This document shows positions 1-5,723 of a stretch of 6,854 bases of DNA, piece by piece. The notes beneath the pieces are model-generated. The model saw only the letters and a program-made list of their open reading frames with translations, did not search any database and was not told where the DNA came from. Positions within the stretch are counted from its first letter, which is position 1. Each line of letters starts with the position of its first letter. Made by a program: the position numbers and the translations under genes. Source of the DNA: Flavihumibacter sp. (GTDB lineage: Bacteria > Bacteroidota > Bacteroidia > Chitinophagales > Chitinophagaceae); assembly GCA_025455285.1 (NCBI GenBank), contig JALOMU010000084.1:1-6854 (forward strand), read 5' to 3'.

Positions 1-101
1 AATGTAGTGCCTGGTCCAGTAAATGAATGTCCAGGTAAATGCATCTCACCAGAGAATTTTGTCCGTAGTATCTATCAGGTTAGATTCATAATAACCTGCA
101 A

Positions 102-185
102 ATGAGAATCAAAAGGACGACCGTACGATTGTTTTCCATTTTATTTTTTGGTGCCTGCTCATTTACAGTAGAGCAAGCGAGAGCT
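102..185 (+). other. Sec signal peptide (residues 1-28)
   Basis: The N-terminus has several Arg/Lys residues within the first nine positions, then a hydrophobic stretch (LFSILFFGA), then a polar c-region ending ARA before Q29, which fits signal peptidase I cleavage after residue 28. A cysteine at 19 preceded by FGA resembles a lipobox only poorly, because the -3 position is Phe. Signal peptidase I processing is therefore preferred, in keeping with a T9SS client. Confidence 0.8.
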
Positions 186-3100
186 CAGGAGAAACTCAAT
201 GAATATGTACTTTTTAGTGGAGAGCGAAACAGTGCATCCTGCGGCATTGAAATAGGTAACAATTCACTGATAAAATCCGGAAGAACAGGCTCTTATGGAA
301 CTATCTCTACCTACGGAGCAGTTACATTTGGCGGGAGCCTTCATTCCGGGAATTCCTTAAACCTACACAATTACACTACCATAACTGGAAATCTTACAGC
401 TGCCAATTCATCTTTCTCTTATAAAGCTGTAAACATAGGTTCCTCTACAAAGATAACAGGCAATATAGATGCCAATGGGAATGCTTTTATTGCAGGAGGA
501 TGGATTAAAGGAACAATTACTCTTCCACCAGGGAAAAACTATTCAGGGCCACAACCCGTTGACGGCGTAGTAAGAAAACAAGCACCGAATTTGCCCAAAC
601 TTCCAACGCTTCCTGAAAAACAGTTGATTCAAACATCCGCTACCAAGACTATAAAATATGGCGGATCTATTAATCCCGGTGAGCATGGAAAAATTGAGCT
701 GACCGGAGGAAAAACGGTGGTGTTCAATGGGGCGGGCACCTATGTATTTACTGGCATAAAAAACAGCGGCAGCACGAATACCTTCATCTTTGATTTTCAA
801 CAAAATCCAGATGCCATATTCAACTTATTGATTAAAGGAGACGTAGATCTGGGAAAGCTATCAGTTGTAATTAAAGGTGGAGGCTCAGCATCCAGCATCT
901 TTGCTGAAGCACAGGGAAACGGTTCGTCCTGCCTGGATGCAAAAACAGCCTGGAAGCAGGAAAGCACCTCCAAATATGAACAGGGTTCATCCTGGTTTGG
1001 AACCATCTATGTACCCAATGGTGAAGTTGTTATTGGTGGCGACTATGGTTCAATCAAATTTACTGGAGCTATCTGGTCTGGTAAAAAAATCCGTATAGGA
1101 AATAAGGTAGAATTACTGCATGTGCCGTTTAAACAATGCGACCAGGCTCCGAATGCCAATGCAGGTGCGAATACTGTATTATCCTGCACGGCTCAACCTA
1201 CTGCTACTTTAATAGGAACCAGCAGCAGTTCGGATGTTTCCTTTGCCTGGACCAGCCTTTCCAATACTCTTTTATCTTCCACAGCAACAGTAAAAGTTAC
1301 TGATCCAGGAGATTATATTTTTACAGTTACCAATCAACAAACCGGATGTAGCACTGCTGACACCCTTACTGTTGAGAACAGGCCATTGGTTTGTCCACTT
1401 TATGAACCACCTCAAGCAGGCAAAGTTGGTACACTTACCGGGGCAGAACTTGATTTTTTATCGGCTGGTCCGGAAATTAACTCCAACACCAATCAACTTT
1501 TTGTAGTACAGAATGGATCTGCCTATCTGGAAATTATAGCATTTGAAGGCAAGCGGGAATATGTAGCCGAATTACTAACCGCGCCCGGAAATCCATACGG
1601 ACTTGTAGATACCATTACCAATGGTACCAATTCACTCATCATTACCGGAAGAATGCCCTTTAGCAATTTGCAGCTATTGTCAACATTTAACGTAGATAAT
1701 GAACGTACTCCGGGTGAACTGTTAATCAATTTCTGCAGACCGGTATATTCTGCCCTATCGGAATTCGGACAAACTACAAGTCAGGGTGATAGCTCCTTTG
1801 CAACCAACCAGGTACGAGCAGCATATGGCGTAACTGGTGATGGAATAAAAATTGGTGTATTATCAGATAGCTATAATACAACAGGTAGCGTTCCATTAAA
1901 TCCACCAGATGGCGGACCGGCCAGAACGGATGTTCAAAATGGTGATTTACCCGGAACCGAAAATGCCAGCTTCCCCATACCGGTTGAAGTGGTAAAAGAA
2001 TACCCATTTGGAAGGCGTTCAGACGAGGGTAGAGCCATGTTGCAAATCATACATGACATTGCACCTGGTGCATCCCTTGCATTCAGAACCGGGTTTGTTA
2101 GTGCAGGTGATTTTGCACAGGGCATTCTTGAACTACAATCCATTGCACAGTGTGATGTGATCGTTGATGATATCACCTTCATAACTGAGCCATTTTTTAA
2201 AGACGGTAAGGTAGCGCAGGCAGTAAATGCAGTAACTGCTCAAGGGGTAAGTTATTTTTCTGCAGCTGGAAATTATGGAAACAAATCATATCAACGTGCA
2301 TTCAGGCCCGTGGCGGCACCATCCGACATAATAGGGCAAGCACATGATTTCAGCGGCACGGGAGATGTATTCCAGCGAATCCGGCTGGTGCCTGGCACTT
2401 ATACTTTAGTGCTGCAATGGCAGGATGATGTATATTCTATTGGTCCGGAGCAAAATGGTACGGAGCATGATTTTGACATTTACCTGACCAATGATAATGG
2501 AACTACCCTGTTTGGTTTTAACAGGAATAATATTGGTGGAGACCCAATAGAAGTGATGCCATTTTATACAGAGGCAAGCACTTTTACCAATATATTGATA
2601 GTACGTGCCGGATCAGCTCCCAATGCATCGAATACACCTGTAAATCTCAAATACATAATATTTCAGGGAGAAGCCACCATTGAAGAATACAATGAGGGAA
2701 CTGCTACCATAGTTGGACAGGCGAATGCAGCCGGAGCGATGACAGTGGGTGCTGTGCGTTATACCAAACCTTTGAATCCAACCATTCCTGGTTCAACGAT
2801 TTCTGAGCTATTTTCTTCTTTTGGAGGAACTCCAGTAAATGGAAACGTTCGGCCCAAACCTGATTTTACTGCTCCAAATGGTGTGAATACCACTGTAGCA
2901 CTGGGCACAAATGATTTTGATGGCGATGGCTTCATCAACTTTTTTGGCACATCTGCCGCCGCGCCACATGCAGCAGCAGCAGCAGCACTTATAATGGAAG
3001 CAAACCGGAAATTTGTCAATCCGGCAAACAGGTTGTTACCAGATCAGGTTCGGACATTATTCCAATCAACCGCAATTGATATTAATCAACCAGGTTTTGA

Positions 3101-5696
3101 TCCGCAATCAGGAGCGGGATTAATCCAACCACTTGCAGCAATCGGAACTTTTGCAGCGCCATTGCCTGTAATCGAAACTATTGAGATTCCGTCAGTATCA
3201 GGAACCCCACCACCAACAAGTCCGGATTTTCAGTTCACTATAAAAGGAGAATATTTCAGGCCAAGTTCACAGGTAATTTTCCGTTCCCAACCACTGAACA
3301 GCAATGCTTATTCAATCGTAAACAGTACAACAATTGAAGTAAGGCCAGGGGCCGTAGCAGGCAATCCCCCTATTCAGGTGTTTACTCCTCCAATCAGTGA
3401 AGGCGGTGAGGACGGGGGCATTACAGAGCCAGTATTATTATTTGATCTTCCAAAAAAGAAAATCGCGATTGAACTGGTTGATACGGTAAAAAAATTCGGG
3501 GAACCAGTACCTATTCAACAATTCAGAGCTATCATTTCAATAGATGGAGTAGATATCAATGATCTAGGAATATCCCCGGCTTCACTTGGCCTGGCCAATC
3601 TTGAATTCAGCACTAATGCAACCCAGTTCTCGCCCATCAATTCACCGTATTTTATACGGACAAAGATGCAACCACTTGATTTGGAGAACCCTGCTGATAT
3701 TGCATTAACCGAACTTTATGACTATCCGCCAACAACGCAAGATGGAAGTTTTACAGCACCTGAAACACCGGATGGAACGCTTCGGGTAGTTAAGTTGCCG
3801 GTAAGCATTGAGGCAAAAATGAAACAGCTTCAATACGGTCAGCGAATTGCTGATTTTGAATACAACTATTCCCTGATAGAAGGGACACATACTATACCAC
3901 CTGAACAGCATGCGGGAGTGCTGGAACAGCTAAAATTACAACACGAATTATATCTTATCAATGATGCAAGTGCACTTGTTGACGGTAGCCAACTTACACC
4001 GGAGGTATATAATCAATTAACTGATCTCGGTTTTCTGGTTAGCCTGAGAGGAATCGTTAGTTTACGAGGCATAGTAAGTTTGAGGGGCATAGTAAGTGGT
4101 GTTCCCCAATACGAAACAACCAATGTTTTAGATCTTGCACCTGGTTCCATAGCGCAATATTTTTCAGGAACGCCAACAATAACCATGGAGTCAACTGATG
4201 GCATATCCAACCTTAGAGGAATTGTGAGCTTGCGTGGAATTGTAAGTTTAAGAGGTATCGTAAGTCTTAGAGGCATCGTAAGTTCTCTTAGCAATACATC
4301 GGCCCTGGTATCAAGTGAAGGGTCAGGCGATGCCACTAAAGGAAATGTGGCTGTAATAGTTGATGAGGATGATATAGAAGAAGGGGGTGGACAGATCGAA
4401 GCATATCGGTCTATTGCTCTGATCACTGGTCTTACCGCAGGTTCACATAAAATTATTCCCGCAGCACTCCTTTCGGAAAATTTTGAAGTCACCTATTTAC
4501 CTGGTGAACTGACAATCAGCAAAATGCCTTTAACTATCTCCATTAGTGACAAAACGTACCCTTATGGAACGGTAGACAATGAGTATGACACTACTGTTCA
4601 ATGGCTGCAATTCAACGACCGGTTAAGTGATGTCTTTACGGGAGAACTGGGCTTTAGCATACTTGATGATTCAGGCCATCCAATATCAGGTTTGGTACCC
4701 GGGGGAAATTTCAAAGTGATTCCATCCGGAATTTCATTAGTAGAACCATCCAATTATGATCTTGTAATAGACGCTGGAGACCTGAAAGTAACACCATTAA
4801 AAGTAAGGGTAGTTCCGGATAATCTCGAGGTAAAAAAAGGTTCTCCAGATCCAACCTATACTTACCAATTCCTTGATATCACGGAGGAGAACCTGATTAA
4901 TTTAAGAGCACTTATAGAAAAAGCCCCGGAATTCGGGAGTGATTATATTCCTTCCTGTAAAGAGGGGGAATATGCAATCACAATAAAAAGACCAATGGTT
5001 TTGTCTTCGCCAACCAGTTTCAACGTGGAATATGGAAGCGGGGTATTAACAGTAATTGGGAAAGAAAAGAAAATCAAAAAGATAAAGCCGAAACTGATTT
5101 GTATAGAGGAGTTAAAGAAACCTATTAACGGATATAAATACAAGGCCAATTTTGCCTACGAAAACGATAATGATTTCACAGTAGTTGTTCCAATTGGAGA
5201 ACAAAATAAAATCAGTGGCAGAGGACGTTTTAAAGAAGATCAGCCAACAATGTTCTTACCAGGTGGTGGAAAATTCTCTATCTATTTTGATGGCAGTAAA
5301 ATAAAGTGGCTTATAAACAATACCGGAATCAACCAATATTCCGCCATGGCCAGTGAAGCGAGTTCCAGCTCTTCAAGATGTAAAAGCTGGCAAGGTACAG
5401 GCCTGGTAGCTGACTTCTCTGCTGCACCAAACGAAGTGGAAGAAACAGGAACCAACAGAATTTATCCAAATCCGGCAAACCAGTTTGTTGTAGTAGAGTT
5501 GGATACAGATGAACGAATCAATCCAAATCAACTTACGCTAACAGCAATTAATGGGCAACGATATGCTTTATCTGCAATAAACGCTTCAGGTAGATTTAAA
5601 TGGCAATTGAACGTTGGAACATTACCTGCCGGACAATATATTTTGATTGTAACACTAAAATCCGGTCAAAAAATATTCAGATTCACCAAATTATAA
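102..5696 (+). CDS. Secreted multidomain subtilase-like serine peptidase with MBG domains and T9SS sorting domain
   Basis: This encodes a 1864-residue protein predicted to cross the inner membrane by Sec and the outer membrane by the type IX system, ending up on the surface or released. The chosen start gives a basic n-region (MRIKRTTVR), a hydrophobic core and an ARA cleavage site at 26-28. Domains in approximate order are: beta-rich polymer-forming-like module 30-346; PKD/Ig-like 347-426; prodomain-like 434-549; peptidase 550-1019 (D589, E642, N724, S951); IPT/TIG-like 1021-1113; MBG-like domains 1117-1231, 1232-1474, 1475-1565 and 1566-1653; a lysine-rich start and beta-rich module 1654-1763; and the T9SS type A sorting domain 1785-1864. 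The second MBG-like domain contains an insert with seven LRGIVS hexapeptides. Proteolysis is inferred from the motifs, and the substrate is unknown. There is no Shine-Dalgarno sequence, which is usual in Bacteroidota. It could act mainly as an adhesin if the altered triad is inactive. The gene call is firm; the biological role is not. Confidence 0.96.
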   Translation: MRIKRTTVRLFSILFFGACSFTVEQARAQEKLNEYVLFSGERNSASCGIEIGNNSLIKSGRTGSYGTISTYGAVTFGGSLHSGNSLNLHNYTTITGNLTAANSSFSYKAVNIGSSTKITGNIDANGNAFIAGGWIKGTITLPPGKNYSGPQPVDGVVRKQAPNLPKLPTLPEKQLIQTSATKTIKYGGSINPGEHGKIELTGGKTVVFNGAGTYVFTGIKNSGSTNTFIFDFQQNPDAIFNLLIKGDVDLGKLSVVIKGGGSASSIFAEAQGNGSSCLDAKTAWKQESTSKYEQGSSWFGTIYVPNGEVVIGGDYGSIKFTGAIWSGKKIRIGNKVELLHVPFKQCDQAPNANAGANTVLSCTAQPTATLIGTSSSSDVSFAWTSLSNTLLSSTATVKVTDPGDYIFTVTNQQTGCSTADTLTVENRPLVCPLYEPPQAGKVGTLTGAELDFLSAGPEINSNTNQLFVVQNGSAYLEIIAFEGKREYVAELLTAPGNPYGLVDTITNGTNSLIITGRMPFSNLQLLSTFNVDNERTPGELLINFCRPVYSALSEFGQTTSQGDSSFATNQVRAAYGVTGDGIKIGVLSDSYNTTGSVPLNPPDGGPARTDVQNGDLPGTENASFPIPVEVVKEYPFGRRSDEGRAMLQIIHDIAPGASLAFRTGFVSAGDFAQGILELQSIAQCDVIVDDITFITEPFFKDGKVAQAVNAVTAQGVSYFSAAGNYGNKSYQRAFRPVAAPSDIIGQAHDFSGTGDVFQRIRLVPGTYTLVLQWQDDVYSIGPEQNGTEHDFDIYLTNDNGTTLFGFNRNNIGGDPIEVMPFYTEASTFTNILIVRAGSAPNASNTPVNLKYIIFQGEATIEEYNEGTATIVGQANAAGAMTVGAVRYTKPLNPTIPGSTISELFSSFGGTPVNGNVRPKPDFTAPNGVNTTVALGTNDFDGDGFINFFGTSAAAPHAAAAAALIMEANRKFVNPANRLLPDQVRTLFQSTAIDINQPGFDPQSGAGLIQPLAAIGTFAAPLPVIETIEIPSVSGTPPPTSPDFQFTIKGEYFRPSSQVIFRSQPLNSNAYSIVNSTTIEVRPGAVAGNPPIQVFTPPISEGGEDGGITEPVLLFDLPKKKIAIELVDTVKKFGEPVPIQQFRAIISIDGVDINDLGISPASLGLANLEFSTNATQFSPINSPYFIRTKMQPLDLENPADIALTELYDYPPTTQDGSFTAPETPDGTLRVVKLPVSIEAKMKQLQYGQRIADFEYNYSLIEGTHTIPPEQHAGVLEQLKLQHELYLINDASALVDGSQLTPEVYNQLTDLGFLVSLRGIVSLRGIVSLRGIVSGVPQYETTNVLDLAPGSIAQYFSGTPTITMESTDGISNLRGIVSLRGIVSLRGIVSLRGIVSSLSNTSALVSSEGSGDATKGNVAVIVDEDDIEEGGGQIEAYRSIALITGLTAGSHKIIPAALLSENFEVTYLPGELTISKMPLTISISDKTYPYGTVDNEYDTTVQWLQFNDRLSDVFTGELGFSILDDSGHPISGLVPGGNFKVIPSGISLVEPSNYDLVIDAGDLKVTPLKVRVVPDNLEVKKGSPDPTYTYQFLDITEENLINLRALIEKAPEFGSDYIPSCKEGEYAITIKRPMVLSSPTSFNVEYGSGVLTVIGKEKKIKKIKPKLICIEELKKPINGYKYKANFAYENDNDFTVVVPIGEQNKISGRGRFKEDQPTMFLPGGGKFSIYFDGSKIKWLINNTGINQYSAMASEASSSSSRCKSWQGTGLVADFSAAPNEVEETGTNRIYPNPANQFVVVELDTDERINPNQLTLTAINGQRYALSAINASGRFKWQLNVGTLPAGQYILIVTLKSGQKIFRFTKL
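189..1139 (+). other. N-terminal beta-rich, polymer-forming-like module (residues 30-346)
   Basis: This segment is rich in Gly, Thr, Ser and Asn, with repeated short strand-turn units such as ITGNL and ITGNI. It closes with a WFGTIYVPNGEV...FTGAIWSGKKIRIG pattern, typical of right-handed beta-helix or polymer-forming modules of secreted bacterial proteins. A Pro/Lys-rich linker around residues 157-173 (PNLPKLPTLPEKQ) divides it in two. The family assignment rests on pattern resemblance, so the exact domain name is uncertain. The likely role is adhesion or a structural stalk. Confidence 0.5.
1401..1748 (+). other. Prodomain-like segment preceding the peptidase (residues 434-549)
   Basis: Atypical secreted subtilases of this type usually carry a small alpha/beta segment before the catalytic domain, ending in a block like GR(M)...P...L..L......F.RP.Y followed by SQGD. 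Here the block appears as ITGRMPFSNLQLLSTFN, then NFCRPVY, then TSQGDSS at about 559-565. This suggests an inhibitory or folding prodomain that is removed or displaced on maturation. The match is from recalled family pattern, not an alignment. Confidence 0.45.
1749..3158 (+). other. Subtilase-fold serine peptidase domain, S8/S53 hybrid type (residues 550-1019)
   Basis: The Asp strand is GDGIKIGVLSDSYN, with D589 the likely catalytic acid. The canonical subtilisin HGTH motif is missing. In its place is SDEGRAM, putting E642 beside a glycine where the catalytic His would be, and the helix runs directly into HDIAPGA as in sedolisins. The oxyanion Asn motif is intact (SAAGNYG, N724), and the nucleophile motif is FGTSAAAPHAAA (S951). 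A jelly-roll-like insert, resembling the PPC domain of secreted peptidases, lies at about 747-856 between Asn and Ser. A DFDGDGF loop just before the Ser could bind calcium. The fold is confident; catalytic activity and the exact triad are inferred. Confidence 0.82.
2970..2987 (+). repeat. (GCA)6 trinucleotide tract encoding Ala6 after the catalytic serine
   Basis: Six perfect GCA codons follow GTSAAAPH and encode alanines in the helix after nucleophile S951. Small residues are normal in this helix of subtilases, but perfect codon identity over six units is notable. Slippage would add or remove alanines without breaking the frame. Confidence 0.9.
4044..4097 (+). repeat. Tandem 18-bp coding repeat, LRGIVS x3 (block 1)
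   Basis: Three in-frame 18-base units each encode LRGIVS (residues 1315-1332), preceded by VS that could be a worn partial unit. All three peptides are identical, but the codons differ: Leu is ctg, tta, ttg; Arg is aga, cga, agg; Gly is gga, ggc, ggc. The block lies inside the insert of the second MBG-like domain and ends before GVPQYETTN. Confidence 0.97.
4212..4283 (+). repeat. Tandem 18-bp coding repeat, LRGIVS x4 (block 2)
   Basis: Four in-frame 18-base units each encode LRGIVS (residues 1371-1394), following GISN and followed by SLSNTSALVSS. Leu is ctt, ttg, tta, ctt; Arg is aga, cgt, aga, aga; Ile is att, att, atc, atc. It is separated from block 1 by 114 bases (38 codons) of non-repetitive sequence, so the reading frame and hexad phase are kept across both blocks. 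Confidence 0.97.
5061..5390 (+). other. Uncharacterised beta-rich module before the sorting domain (residues 1654-1763)
   Basis: The module starts with a lysine/isoleucine-rich segment (KEKKIKKIKPKLICIEEL). It continues with YKANFAYENDNDFTVVVPIG, then FLPGGGKFSIYFDG and KIKWLINN, and ends in a serine run SSSSSRC at 1754-1760. I recall similar blocks just upstream of sorting domains in other Bacteroidota surface proteins, with the YEN...V.VPIG and FLPG...FDGS motifs. I cannot name a family. It may be a spacer or stalk presented next to the cell-surface anchor. Confidence 0.45.
5454..5693 (+). other. T9SS type A sorting domain (Por_Secre_tail-like, residues 1785-1864)
   Basis: The last 80 residues begin NRIYPNPANQFVVVEL and continue with the typical LTLTAINGQ strand, a WQLNVGTLPAGQYILIV block and a terminal basic strand ending KIFRFTKL. 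This is the standard C-terminal signal that directs proteins through the type IX secretion system and is usually removed at the cell surface. It is strong evidence for a Bacteroidota host with a T9SS. Confidence 0.95.
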
Positions 5697-5723
5697 AAAC
5701 TGTATCTACTGAATTCTAATTTC

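Larger units (their letters stand above)
3795..4523 (+). other. MBG-like domain interrupted by an insert with LRGIVS repeats (residues 1232-1474)
   Basis: The domain opens with SIEAKMKQLQYGQ and closes with GLTAGSHKIIPAALLSENF and YLPGELTIS. These are the first and last strands of the MBG-type beta-sandwich common in Bacteroidota surface proteins. A normal copy is about 75-90 residues, whereas this one spans about 243. The excess, roughly residues 1260-1440, holds two LRGIVS blocks, the 38-residue spacer between them, and an acidic VIVDEDD stretch at 1418-1424. The neighbouring MBG-like domains (1475-1565 and 1566-1653) lack the insert. Domain boundaries are by eye. Confidence 0.6.

Noticed and set aside
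10..35. Inverted repeat CCTGG...CCAGG as a possible terminator or operator
   Set aside because: The stem is only five base pairs with a loop of about 16 bases and no following T-run, so it is weak and easily due to chance.
54..61. GAATTTTG as a Bacteroidota -7 promoter element (consensus TAnnTTTG)
   Set aside because: The leading T of the TA pair is replaced by G, and no TTTG or TTG -33 element was seen at proper spacing upstream, so it is not supportable as a promoter.
156..158. Cysteine 19 as a lipoprotein attachment site
   Set aside because: The preceding FGA is a poor lipobox, and an ARA signal peptidase I site follows at 26-28. A T9SS sorting domain also provides its own surface attachment.
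877..1098. A 73-codon plus-strand open frame inside the peptidase gene in another frame
   Set aside because: It lies fully inside the N-terminal module of the large gene, has no recognisable features and is of a length expected by chance.
4044..4283. LRGIVS blocks as a CRISPR-like or non-coding DNA repeat array
   Set aside because: The units are contiguous, 18 bases, in-frame and differ at synonymous positions, with no spacers between units. The conservation is at the protein level.
4013..4492. A 159-codon open frame on the minus strand with its own short repeats (TIPLKL/TIPRKL-like)
   Set aside because: It is the antisense reading of the LRGIVS repeat region. The repeats keep the opposite frame open, and it lies wholly within the real gene with no independent start context or family resemblance.
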